In this document: piece after piece, positions 49,193-59,510 of the stretch | Layout of the letters: the number at the start of each line of letters is the position of its first letter | Position numbering within the stretch: position 1 is the first letter of the stretch | Source of the DNA: Ursus arctos | Taxonomy: Eukaryota; Chordata; Mammalia; Carnivora; Ursidae | Reading direction: 5' to 3' | DNA: 64,000 bases | Assembly (NCBI RefSeq): GCF_023065955.2 | Contig: NW_026622875.1 | Location: 12,689,001 to 12,753,000 of the forward strand | Translations under genes and position numbers: made by a program | Notes under the pieces: generated by a model | Seen by the model: the letters and a program-made list of their open reading frames with translations, nothing else | Told to the model about the DNA's origin: nothing | Databases searched by the model: none

Positions 49193-49193
<1 letters not shown>
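48341..49193. other. Intergenic; possible L2-type relic at 48.9-49.06 kb
   Basis: 'gccatgtgattggcatgtag' to 'aaggagctcacacctatggg' is like the ancient repeat seen at 7.5 and 18.4 kb. The 107-codon frame at 48755-49078 overlaps it and has no recognisable domain. Confidence 0.35.

Positions 49194-49228
<35 letters not shown>
49194..49228. repeat. (GT)n microsatellite
   Basis: About 16 uninterrupted gt units. Confidence 0.95.
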
Positions 49229-49229
<1 letters not shown>

Positions 49230-50480
49230 GGGGGTTGGCACTCACACAGGGCCAGCTTTAGCAAAATAATTTGAAAAGCAACAGCTTGAGCATTGGGACC
49301 CATTTAAAAGACAAACTGGTAAAACAACAATTAGATAACTCATTCACAGATGTCACCGAGCAGCACTCTTTCAATTACCGTTCACATTCCCGCTGCCAGC
49401 GTACAATCTCTCCACTGAAGGCTTCTTTTCCTTTCCCCTTATAACAAGACTTGTCCTCTTTCTGCGTGTTGGCAAACCTTTGCCCTCTGATCTCCCCCTG
49501 GCTTCCTGCCATTGCATCTGGTACTATGCTTCCCCAGTCACCATCCCCATTTCATCAACGTAATGCTATTTTCTGGTTTTTTTTTTTTTTAAAGATTTTA
49601 TTTATTTATTCGACAGAGATAGAGACAGCCAGCGAGAGAGGGAACACAAGCAGGGGGAGTGGGAGAGGAAGAAGCAGGCTCATAGCAGAGGAGCCTGATG
49701 TGGGGCTCGATCCCGTAACGCCGGGATCACGCCCTGAGCCGAAGGCAGACGCTTAACTGCTGTGCCACTCAGGCGCCCCAATTTTCTGGTTTTTTTTAAA
49801 CTTACATAAGTATTTATGCTTCTCCTATACTGAAATATAAAAATACAATACTTGCTATCGTGACTGTATTTCCTTTTTTCTGACTCCTTATTTCTCATTT
49901 TCCCTCCTTGATGAAGCTTCTTGAAAGACTATATATAGTTACTGCTTAAATTTCCTCAGCTCTCCTTTATGCTTCACCCATCGTAAGTGAGTTAATGTCC
50001 TACCATTCTATAACTTCTTGCCTCACCCAATCAGTACAATGTCTGAGTCCATGAGGCATTCTTTCAATAGCTCAGGATTCCCACATTTTTGGGTACTGCC
50101 AACTTCATCCTCTTTCTAGATATCCTCTTCTCTCATGATTTCCCTTTTATCTCTGACCATTCTCAATGACTGCAAATGACAGACTCACCCATTCCTTCAC
50201 CATTTTAAAATAGTCTCATGCCAGCACTCTCTGAGTCACCCAACCTGGAACGCTGGCCATCAGAACCCCGTTGGGCCTAAGCATCTGGGCCCCTGTCCAG
50301 GGTCCCACACTTAGAAGGGCTACTTGGACTTCCTCTGGCTGTCTTCTTCTCCAGAGGGCACAGAGCCACCACAGCAAAGTGGCATGTCTTTCCCTGTAGA
50401 CCACACTCCCAGTACCCTGGATTGGGAGCTTTGAACAGTATTTTTCTACCTTTAATCTATTATCTTCTTTATTACAATAC
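49229..50480. other. C/T-rich sequence resembling an old repeat, split by a SINE
   Basis: 49370-49567 and 49790-50220 read as pyrimidine-rich ancient-repeat text. 50220-50430 is GC-richer and unassigned; the 89-codon minus frame at 50216-50485 covers it but shows no domain, and I do not call it a gene. Confidence 0.35.
49584..49780 (-). mobile_element. CAN-SINE, young subfamily
   Basis: Full-length minus-strand copy nearly identical to those at 0.9 and 53.2 kb. The duplication attttctggttttttt at about 49568-49583 and 49781-49796 merges with the T-run, so the left edge is uncertain by a few bases. Confidence 0.95.
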
Positions 50481-51950
50481 CCCACATGAGGGAAAGGTAC
50501 TAAATTTCTTATTTCAACATAAAAACTGAAGTATTTTTCTGGAGTTCATTTTGATCTGAGAAAGGGATAGAAATGTTGTTGGAGAAAAAAAAGTGAAAGG
50601 GAAAAGACAACTCTTATTTAGTTCTACCTGGTTATCAGGAGACAATCTGAAGAAAGCAGACTGTACCTTAACTTTTCAGTAAAGAGAAGCTTTAGAGTCT
50701 TTCCACATTTATCCGGGGACATTGGGGAAGCACACTTGGAAAAGAATTATTTGAGTCTTGAAGGAAAAATAAAACATTTCCAGCAATATTTTGGCAAGTT
50801 CACAATACAAAAAGATTTGATATTTGCTAAGGAACTTAATCTTCATCATGTAAAATTTCTAAGTTCTGTCACAGTGGTAGGGTCAGAAATGCTTATAATT
50901 TTTGTAACAAAAATATTTTAAATTCCAAATGGTAATAAACTTTTATTTAGACAGAGATTTCAAAAACTCCACTAATTCATGTTCCTTAAAAATTAATTTC
51001 AGAAGAGGAACATGATATTTAATTTATAGATCATGAAATGAGAGTAGCTTATTATATGTTATATATTATCAGTAAAGTGAGTTTTCCAACATATCACACT
51101 TACCATTACTACCCAAACACCAACCACCACTATGGATATAAAATAAGCCTCTTAATGATTCTGGCTCCATTTTGGCTCATATATGTGGGCAGAAATATTG
51201 TTAAATGTTGAATCTCTACAGTTACATTTTCATCTGATGTTGGTGGAACATACTGAAAGCTTGAAAAGAACGTCATGAATTCTATGAAGTGGTGTAGTCC
51301 CAACATTTCAACAAGCGGGGCCTAAAATAAAACACACACATACAGTGTCAAAATGTTTTGAACAAAGAAGTGTACATTAATATTCGATAGGACTCGAAGA
51401 GTCTTAATTACATTCTCTCAGAAAAATCGGGCATGACAGCACCAGAAGATATAGAAATCCAGAGGCTGTATTACCATATGATGAATTACCATAAGTAGAT
51501 TAATCCTTATTTATGTATTCACTCAATAGGAATATAATTATGGAATATAAAATTCTGTGCTAAATACCCCTCATCCTCAAAAATAATCAGAGCCAAATGA
51601 AAGACATAAGTTATAAGTAGTGTCTTATTATAAATAAGGGCAATATACCTCAGGATAGTTGTCAAGATGTTGGGAAAGAAAAGCGTTTGTAACTTATAGC
51701 TGAACTGAGACTTGGAGGGAAGATAGAATTTGTACAATCAACTGAGCAGAAGGCCTTTCAGGCAAATTAAAGGAACTGAACCTGAAGAAAACCAAATATG
51801 TGGTGGCAGAGAAGTACAGGTCATTTGCCTTCCCTATACTTCCAGAGCCCATGAGGATAAATGAGAAGAAAGAATGCTTCAGAAGAATTTAATAAAACAT
51901 ACACACACATTCGGAAAAAAAAACTCAGAAATCATGATAGAAATATTGAT
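50481..51950. other. Intergenic, no gene seen
   Basis: AT-rich. The two frames (50736-50921 plus; 51519-51737 minus) carry no recognisable domain. No repeat is assigned. Confidence 0.4.
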
Positions 51951-51965
51951 AAATTCAGTTTGTCT

Positions 51966-52145
51966 GGGGCGCCTGGGTGGCACAGCGGTTAAGCGTCTGC
52001 CTTCGGCTCAGGGCGTGATCCCGGCGTTATGGGATCGAGCCCCACATCAGGCTCCTCCACTGTGAGCCTGCTTCTTCCTCTCCCACTGCTTGTGTTCCCT
52101 CTCTTGCTGGCTGTCTCTCTCTGTCGAATAAATAAATAAAATCTT
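51966..52145 (+). mobile_element. CAN-SINE, young subfamily with a small deletion
   Basis: Plus-strand full-length copy, perfect 15-bp duplication aaattcagtttgtct at 51951-51965 and 52146-52160. Compared with the 53.8-kb copy it lacks several bases in the 'cccactccccctgcttg' section (here cccactgcttg). Confidence 0.97.
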
Positions 52146-52194
52146 AAATTCAGTTTGTCTAAGATTAAGAATTTATATTACTCAAAGTATTTTA

Positions 52195-52345
52195 TAAAGC
52201 TATTGGAAAAACAAGCCACAATGTAGATAATGATACTTGCAATACATTTAAATAAGGCAAAATTAGTACCTAGAATATATAACAAACTTACAAAAATAAG
52301 AAACAGTCCAACTAGTTAATAGACAAAGTGAGCAGAAGACTTCAT
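52195..52345 (+). mobile_element. Old LINE-1 ORF2 fragment
   Basis: 'acaagccacaatgtagataa', 'cttgcaatacatttaaataa' and 'acctagaatatataacaaac' echo the L1 ORF2 C-terminal region. It is heavily diverged. Confidence 0.5.
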
Positions 52346-53149
52346 GACTTCAAGATTTCAGTTGTTTCATGAAAGGCCTAGAATGATTCGGGCTCTAAGA
52401 GCCACAAATGCTCATTTTCCAAATATGTAATTCAAAGTAATAGCTTATAGAACAAGGTGGTGGAAGAGCATTATGTTAATCTCTCCTCATTTCTCCAAAT
52501 TTTATTAAAATGGTGGTAAAAGAGAAATCTTATTACAATGATGTTAAAGAAGATAAATATATTCATATAAGCTTCTGGAAAAAAAGGCATATAACCAGGA
52601 ATAAATACAGACATTTCAAAATGAAATAAAAGGTCAGTTCTCCAAGAAGACACAGTAATCCTAACTGTGTATGCATACAGTAAAAGAGCTTCATAGTAGG
52701 AAGTAAGAACTGAGAAAACACAAAAGAGATACAGAAATATCCAAAATTAATAATTCAGTGGAGATCAACACTCCTAACTCATTAACTGATAGAGCAAGTA
52801 AACAGAAAACAGTAAGCGTGAAGAAAATTTGAAACACATTAGGAACCCAACAGAAGTCACTGACAGATTGAGAACATTTCACCCAACCACAGCAGACCAC
52901 ACATTCTTTTCTTCTGCAGTACAACTTTCACAGAGAGGTACCACATGTCAAAGTTGGGGGGGAAATCTCCACAGGTTAAAAATAATAGAAATCATATAGA
53001 GAATGCTCTCTGTCCATAATACAATTAAAATAAGAATCAGAGTCATAAAGATTTATGGGAAATCCCCAAATGTTTGGGAATCAAACAACATACTCCTTAG
53101 TAACTCATTGGTCAAAGAAGAAATATCACTGGGGAAATTGGAAAATATA

Positions 53150-53343
53150 TTTTTTAAAGATTTTATTTATTTATTCGACAGGATAGAGACAGCCAGCGAG
53201 AAAGGGAACCCAAGCAGGGGGAGTGGGAGAGGAAGAAGCAGGCTCATAGCGGAGGAGCCTGATGTGGGGCTCGATCCCATAACGCCGGGATCACGCCCTG
53301 AGCCGAAGGCAGACGCTTAACCGCTGTGCCACCCAGGCGCCCC
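53150..53343 (-). mobile_element. CAN-SINE, young subfamily, inserted in L1M
   Basis: Full-length minus-strand copy. Duplication tggaaaatat at 53139-53148 and 53344-53353. A 'gacaggatagag' shows a 3-base loss relative to 'gacagagatagag' in sister copies. Confidence 0.95.
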
Positions 53344-53532
53344 TGGAAAATATTTCTAGCCAAAGGAAAATGAAAGCATGGCATATCACAATATGTACAG
53401 TACAGGTAAAGCATTGATTGGAGGGAGATTTATAGCTTTAAATGCATATATTAGAAGAGAAGAAAGGTCTAAGGTAAGTGATCGAAGCTTCTTCCATTAA
53501 GTACTCGGAAAGAGAGGAGCAAATTAAAACCA

Positions 53533-53770
53533 AAGTATGAAATTACTGAATTGTATGGTAATTCTATTTTTCACTTTTGAGGAACCGCAAACTGCTTTCC
53601 AACAGTGGCTGCACCAGTTTGCATTCCCACCAACAGGGTGAAATAGATGAAGGGGATTAAGAGTATATGTACCATGATGAGCACGGAGTTATGAATAGAA
53701 TTGTTGAATCATTATATTGTACCCCTAAAACTAATACAACACTGTACATTAATGATATCGAAATTTTTAA
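53533..53770 (+). mobile_element. LINE-1 3' end with 5' inversion, nested in L1M
   Basis: 53533-53640 ('gaggaaccgcaaactgcttt', 'gcaccagtttgcattcccac') is L1 in minus orientation. 53650-53770 ('accatgatgagcacggagtt', 'tcattatattgtacccctaa') is the L1 3' terminus in plus orientation. The two parts are not contiguous in the L1, so sequence was lost at the junction. Confidence 0.75.
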
Positions 53771-53785
53771 AAAGATAGTGAGAAA

Positions 53786-53990
53786 GGGGCGCCTGGGTGG
53801 CACAGCGGTTAAGCGTCTGCCTTCGGCTCAGGGCGTGATCCCGGCGTTATGGGATCGAGCCCCACATCAGGCTCCTCCGCTATGAGCCTGCTTCTTCCTC
53901 TCCCACTCCCCCTGCTTGTGTTCCCTCTCTCGCTGGCTGTCTCTATCTCTCTGTTGAATAAATAAATAAAATCTAAAAAAAAAAAAAAAA
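53786..53990 (+). mobile_element. CAN-SINE, young subfamily, inserted at the tail of the nested L1
   Basis: Perfect 13-bp duplication agatagtgagaaa at 53773-53785 and 53991-54003 with a poly(A) of about 17 A. It is the third layer of nesting here: L1M, then L1, then SINE. Confidence 0.97.
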
Positions 53991-54199
53991 AGATAGTGAG
54001 AAAAAGAAACCATCTATGGAGGAAGGAGAGAATGAAGAAAAAAAAACCCAGAAATTAATAAAAAGGAAAGTAGATAAAACTAAAGATCAATTCTTTGAGA
54101 AGAAGCATAAAATTGATCAAGCTCCCATTAGACCACAAAAAAATAAATAAACAAGAGAGAAGAAGCACTTTACCAATATTGGAAATAAGTGAAAGAACA

Positions 54200-55168
54200 T
54201 CACGTTAGATGCTCAGGCCCAAGGATACGGTGGACAGCAGGCCGTGTGCACTCAGATCAGTCAGTCTGGCCACCTAGTGTGTGTGCAAACGCACCAACGA
54301 GGAAGGCCAGGCCACGGTGGAATTTGGAGAAGTTGGCTGGGGCAGGAACCTGGGAGAAAGGAGAAGCTCTGCAGGGTGTAGCACACAGATTGTTATGGGA
54401 AGCTGGCTGGCTCCATTCATCCTCAGATGCCACAAATATTAAGTCTCTAGTCTGAGCACTGGGAGGGGAACTCTGGGTGTTTAACCAATTAATCTGTCAA
54501 TCCATCATTACAAAATAAAAACACATGTAGACATTGCAATAAAACATAACTGAAGCTAGTAGAATTCAGCAAATAACTTAGTCTCTCATTTTGAAAACTG
54601 CTGCCACACTGTAAAGCAAACATCCATAGGCTTAGAACTAGAAAATAAATTCAAAACTGCTGTATTTGTCAGAAAAGACCATTGTCTTCATCTGAAGCTC
54701 TGGGTGAACTAATTATTGATGAGGAAGACTTTCTAAAATTACCTTGTCTTTTTAATTGAAAATAAAGCAATAGAATGCAAAAATAGGCCTTTGAATTATA
54801 TGCAAACCATGAAGACATCAATGTCTCGTATAGCCTCTGCAAGTTATGAGTAAGTTCAGCGAAACATTAAAATTTTATTGTATAAATGTACATTTGAAAT
54901 TAAACTCAGACGTACATGAAACTGATTTGTATGAAGAGTTAAGTCTTTTTAGAAAAGTTGTTCCCCAAGAATCATCAGCTCTAGATGTACCGAAATTTAT
55001 ATTTTGAAATAATTGATCAGAAATTCATCCCAATGTTGTCACACTAATATTTGCGTCTGCAAAATGATCCTTCTCAGAATTAAAGATTATGAAAAATTAA
55101 TTGTGATCTCACGTTTGCCAAGAGCAACTGATTTCTGATTTCACTTTCAAAAATACGAATTGAAAATA
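54200..55168. other. Intergenic; small GC-richer island at 54.2-54.46 kb
   Basis: The island holds an 88-codon frame without any recognisable domain. The rest is AT-rich and unassigned. Confidence 0.35.
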
Positions 55169-55177
55169 CAGTTGCTA

Positions 55178-55371
55178 GGGGCGCCTGGGTGGCTCAGTTG
55201 GTTAAGTTTCCTACTCTTGATTTCGGCTCAGGTCACAATCTCAGGGTTGTGGGATCGAACACCATGTGGTGCTCTACACTGGGCATGGAGCCTGCTTAAG
55301 ATTCTCTCTCTGCCCCTCCCCACCCCCTTCCCTGCACAGTTGCTCTCTCTCAAAAAAAAACAAAAAAAAAC
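55178..55371 (+). mobile_element. CAN-SINE
   Basis: Head 'ggggcgcctgggtggctcag', (CT)n, A-rich tail without the usual AATAAA run. Duplication cagttgcta at 55169-55177 and 55372-55380. Confidence 0.94.
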
Positions 55372-55638
55372 CAGTTGCTAAAAATATAGGTTCTGATGAC
55401 CTAATAAATGAATTTACAGAGAAGCAAGCCAGAAAAATCTTATAATCAAAAATTACATTACTAATTATTCACTGTATTATAAAAAATGACATCAACATAT
55501 ATTTTTGCAACCTATAACTTTATAGTTATTCATGTGCTGCTATTATCCCTATTACATTCTATAAGTAATAAAATGTTTTTAAAGGAAAAACCGTTATGTC
55601 TTAATATCTATGATTGCGCCTTTCTTTCCTGCTTTTTA

Positions 55639-55740
55639 TTTATTTATTTTTTTATTTAAATTCAATTAGCCAACATATAGTACATCATTAGCTTTTGATA
55701 TTCAATGTTTGATGATTCATTAGTTGCACATAACACCCAG
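55639..55740 (-). mobile_element. Very short LINE-1 3' end
   Basis: 'caattagccaacatatagta' and 'gttgcacataacacccag' are the reverse of the carnivore L1 3' terminus. Flanked by tttcctgctttttatt / tttcccgctttttaaa (55625- and 55741-), a slightly diverged duplication. Confidence 0.85.
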
Positions 55741-55752
55741 TTTCCCGCTTTT

Positions 55753-55830
55753 TAAACAAGGGGTTTTGTATTTTTATTTGCCCTGGGCTCCACAAATTAT
55801 GTAGCTGGCTCTGACATGCCCTTTGATGCA
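55753..55830. mobile_element. Ancient DNA-transposon-like repeat, second copy
   Basis: 'aacaaggggttttgtatttt' with 'gccctgggctccacaaatta' repeats the 13676-13745 motif in the same orientation. The L1 at 55639 is inserted at its edge. Confidence 0.5.
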
Positions 55831-57139
55831 CACATCTTGGGTAATACAGGTGCAGAGATCAGGGGCTAGACTATTATGACGCTTCCATGTGACGCATTTA
55901 CGCTAGCCCACATCACGAACACGTGCATCTACAAAAACAACAACAAAGCTGGCAGTTACAAAGGTGAAAATATCTAATATTTCTTTAGCTTCATGCCAGC
56001 ATTTCTGCACTTGGCACACAGTAGCAGCAACATGACCTGCTTAAAGGACTAACGAGGGGCTGGAAAGTCTGTTGGCTGAACCTCTTAGGAAGAGTCTAAG
56101 GGCTCCCTGATGAACAGCTTCAGTGTCCTGTCATATGCTTAGCAAACTGTTCCCTTTCCAAGCCCATAACCTCTCCTTCTTCCTTCATACAACTGATTGC
56201 CCTACCAGAGAGTAATGCTAGGGTGTGATGTCAGTAAATTCTTAAATTTAAATGGCTGCAGTGATGTGCTGCATTGATTTCCAGCACGTTCAGCACTTCT
56301 TTAGTACGTTTAGTGTTTTTGTACAGCAATGAAAGTAGGTTTATTAGGTTGCCTCTTTGTTCTAGCATATTCAATAGCAGTACATTTCATAAATTATACT
56401 CTTTTGGGTCATGCGATGTTGCCTAGATGGGATACATAAAATCCGTTGCCTCTCTATCCAACTAGAATTATTCAGTGTTCATTATGTCAGAGATACCAAA
56501 ACTGGATATTCCAAGTTGGTGAGTGATTCCAAGATTCTTGGGAAACAGAGGAAGACGTTTACTGAGAAGCTGAGATGAATTTGGCAAGACTCATAAAAAT
56601 CCAAATCAGAATATTTTCCTAAGCTCTTGAGATTGTTTGCTAGCCTTGACTGCTGCTAGAAACATAATGAATCATTAGCACCTTTTAGAGTCACATAAAA
56701 TTTAGATTTTGGTTACTATTTAAGTTCCAAAATTCCTTCCCTACACAATTTTGGGACTTTCCTTGCAGCTGAAAGTTTGAGAATCATAGACATTCCCTGA
56801 CTGGGTGACTATTCCTTTAAATGCAAGTGAACCTTTAAATATAAGAAAAAAAAAATCTAGGATTTGGGTTCACGGTAGGCTCCTGTGACAGTTTTCTAAT
56901 CTTCTTGAGTGCGGGGTTCTCAATTGCCATTTTTGCTCTGGTTTTGGCCATCTGCTGTGCATTTAAGGGAACATGTTCCCTTTACATTGAACACACACCA
57001 CCCTTCTTCTGAGAGCACTGTACAACTCACCATCCATATCTTCATCTAATGTATTTTGATATATAATGTAGGAGGCACTTTCTTTTGGCTATTTCTTAGA
57101 GGCCTGTGTGAATCCTTTATATTATCTCAAATCACTAGG
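55831..57139. other. Intergenic, no gene seen
   Basis: No frame, RNA gene or repeat can be assigned. Base composition is more balanced than elsewhere in the window. Confidence 0.4.
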
Positions 57140-57545
57140 GACTTTAAAAGAAATGGTACTGGGATAACAAGCTAAAAAAAGTAAAGTTCATTCTATATCT
57201 CTCACCATTTATTAACATAAATTCCAATCGGAACTAAGATGTAAGTGTAAAAAGGAAACCATGAAAGTACTGGAAGAAACTGAGTGAATTCTCCTATAGT
57301 CATGGAGAAGGCCTTTCTAACTATCAAAGCCCAGAAGATATAATTTAAACATAGATAAATTACAATTTTTTAATGAAGAAAAATTTTAAAAAGCCACTGC
57401 ATTATGGCCAATTTATTGCTTTAAAGGCAAAAAATAAACGGGGAACAAAATTTGCACCCCCTTCCACCACGGCCTAATCTCTCTAGCATAGGAAGAAATA
57501 AAAAGAACAAAAATTCAATTAAAAACTGGCACAAAGGAGCTCTTT
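57140..57545 (+). mobile_element. Old LINE-1 ORF2 fragment
   Basis: 'gaaatggtactgggataaca', 'aaccatgaaagtactggaag', 'ggcctttctaactatcaaag' and 'gcctaatctctctagcatag' follow the L1M ORF2 C-terminal region in plus orientation. Confidence 0.75.
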
Positions 57546-57579
57546 GATTCTCAAACTTACTCTAATTAAGAGGAACGCA

Positions 57580-57722
57580 GGGGATGCCTGGGTGGCTCAA
57601 TTGGTTAAGTGTTTGCCTTTGGCTCAGGTCATGATCCCAGGGGCCTGAGTTTGAGTTCCACATTGGACTCCTTGCTCAGTGGGGAGCCTGCTTCTCCTTC
57701 GGCTTGTTGCTCCCCCAAAAAA
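57580..57722 (+). mobile_element. CAN-SINE lacking its 3' tail
   Basis: Head 'ggggatgcctgggtggctca' to 'gggagcctgcttctccttcg', then C-rich and A-run. The polypyrimidine/AATAAA tail is missing, which is unusual for an element primed from its 3' end and suggests a later deletion. The two frames over it are not genes. Confidence 0.85.
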
Positions 57723-57734
57723 GATTCTTTTCTT

Positions 57735-58270
57735 CTGTTTTTTTATTTCTTGAGGAACCTCCATACTGTTTTCCATAGTGGTTGTACCAGTTAACATTCT
57801 CACTGGCATCACATCCCTTTTCTCCACATCCTTGTCAGCATTTGTTATTCTCTTATCTTTTGGAAATAGCCATCCTAACAGGTGTGACGTGACATCTCAT
57901 TGTGGTTTTGATTTGCATTTCCCTGATGATTAGTGATGCTGAACACTTCCTCATGTACCTGTTGGCCATTTGTATATCTTGTTTGGAAAAAAAAAGAAGT
58001 CTATTCAGATCCTTTGCCCAATTTTTAAGAGGGTAATTTATTTTTTTGCTATTGAGTTGTATGAGTCCCTTGTATATTTTGGATAATAACCCCTTGGATA
58101 TGTAGTTTACAAATATTTTCTCTCATTTCATTGGTTACATTTTCATTTTGTTGATGGTTTCCTTTGCTGTGCAGAAGCTTTTTAGTTTTATATAGCCCCA
58201 CATATTTATTATTGCTTTTGGTGTATTTGTTTGTGGTGTCAAATCCAAAAAATCATTGCTGAGACCAATG
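57735..58270 (-). mobile_element. LINE-1 ORF2 C-terminal segment, inverted half of an old insertion
   Basis: Minus-strand L1: 'gctgtgcagaagctttttag', 'ggataataaccccttggata', 'ggtgtgacgtgacatctcat', 'cacatccttgtcagcatttg'. It directly precedes a plus-strand L1 3' end (58276-59145) that continues where this part ends, apart from about 100 bp missing at the junction. Confidence 0.88.
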
Positions 58271-58340
58271 TTAAGATATCTGTACTCTATTTTTATTGCA
58301 ACATTATTCACAGTAGCAAAATAGTCACAATTCACTGGTT

Positions 58341-58382
58341 GTCTATCATCTATCTATCTATCTATCTATCTATCTGTCATCT
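58341..58382. repeat. (TATC)n microsatellite in L1
   Basis: Seven to eight tatc units, third such array in the window. Confidence 0.88.
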
Positions 58383-58563
58383 ATGTTATAACCGAATATT
58401 ATTCAGCCTTTAAAATGAAGGAAATCCTGTCATTTGCAACAACATTCAATGAACCTGGAGGGCCTTATGCAGAGTGAAATAAGTCAGACAAAAAAGATAG
58501 ATACTGCATGGTATCACTTATATGTGGAATCTTTAAAAAAAAAAAAAAAGGCAAAATCATGGA

Positions 58564-58773
58564 GGGGCCCTTGGGTGGCTCAGTTGGGTAGGTGTCCTGC
58601 TGAATTTCTACTCAGGTCATGATCTCATGGATCATGGGATCGAGCCCTGCCTTGGGCTCCAGGCTCAGCAGGGAGTCTACTTAAAGATTCTCTCCCTCTC
58701 CTCCTCCCCCTGCTCGCGCGCTCTCTCTCTCTTTCTTAAATAAATAAATAAATAAATAAATAATTCTTTAAAA
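58564..58773 (+). mobile_element. CAN-SINE inserted in L1
   Basis: Head 'ggggcccttgggtggctcag', 'catgggatcgagccctgcct', (CT)n and (aaat)n tail. Flanks 'caaaatcatgga' and 'caaactcatgga' look like a duplication with one difference. Confidence 0.92.
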
Positions 58774-59339
58774 ATCAAACTCATGGAAACAGAGAGTAGA
58801 AAAGTGATTGCCAGAAGTTGGAGAAAATAGGAGAGGATGATAAGAGGGTTTCAACTTTGGGGTATAGGATGAATAAGGTCACGGGGTCTGAGGATCCAAA
58901 GTGTAACATGGTGACTGTGGTTGATAATGCTGCTTTGTATACTTGGAATTTGCTAAGAGAGTGGAACGTAAATGCTCTCACAACAACAACAAAAGGTGAA
59001 TATGTGAGGTAATGGATGTGTTAACTAACTTGTTGGGGGAAATCCTTTCACAATGTATACATATATCAAATCATCACATTGTATACTTAAATACGTGACA
59101 ATTTTACTTGTCAATTATACCTCAATGAAGCTGAAAAAAAACCACAATTTTCTTAACTAGTATTCTCATCTTAAATGGTGCTCCTCCCCACAGCCTAGAA
59201 GGTTTTTGTTATTGTTGTTGCCATTTTTTGTTCCCTTTTGACAGCTGCAATGGGTTTCCACCAATGCCCTGAAAGACAACTCTTTGGTGTCCTCTCCTGC
59301 ACATTAAGGTTTTACTTCAGAGGAAAGACAGAGAGAGAC

Positions 59340-59355
59340 GGGGGGGGGGGGGGGG
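59340..59355. repeat. Poly-G homopolymer
   Basis: About 16 consecutive G, preceded by gagagagac. It is prone to assembly and sequencing error and able to form G-quadruplex. Confidence 0.9.
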
Positions 59356-59467
59356 CAGAGTGATAAAGGGTAAGGGTCTTGGTCAACTTATGTCATTCTT
59401 CTGCCACAGCTGCTCTTCTCCTCCCAGGATTATACCATATGGGAAGCATTTGCAGTATTCTCCCCAA

Positions 59468-59468
59468 A

Positions 59469-59500
<32 letters not shown>

Positions 59501-59510
59501 CGTGTGTGTT
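59468..59510. repeat. (GT)n microsatellite
   Basis: gt run with two gc interruptions. The plus frame across it (59360-59569) is an artefact of the repeat. Confidence 0.92.

Larger units (their letters stand above)
52700..54190 (+). mobile_element. Old LINE-1 (L1M) ORF2 segment, interrupted three times
   Basis: The host text can be followed across the insertions: 'cacacattcttttcttctgc', 'gggaaatccccaaatgtttg', 'gtcaaagaagaaatatcact' then SINE, 'gggagatttatagctttaaa' then L1 plus SINE, 'caattctttgagaagaagca'. It lies between the endonuclease and reverse-transcriptase parts of ORF2. No protein-coding capacity remains. Confidence 0.75.
58276..59145 (+). mobile_element. LINE-1 3' end, plus-strand half of the same insertion
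   Basis: 'gtactctatttttattgcaa', 'ttcagcctttaaaatgaagg', 'gtgaaataagtcagacaaaa', 'catatatcaaatcatcacat' and 'caattatacctcaatgaagc' form an old L1 3' end. It contains a tatc microsatellite and an inserted SINE. Frames at 58.4-59.0 kb are L1 or SINE text. Confidence 0.9.

Noticed and set aside
50216..50485. Minus-strand 89-codon frame in a GC-richer patch
   Set aside because: No recognisable domain, no splice structure and no promoter. The surrounding pyrimidine-rich text resembles an old repeat.
54189..54455. Plus-strand 88-codon frame in a GC-richer island
   Set aside because: No homology recognised; the frame begins inside old L1 sequence. Low stop density follows from composition.
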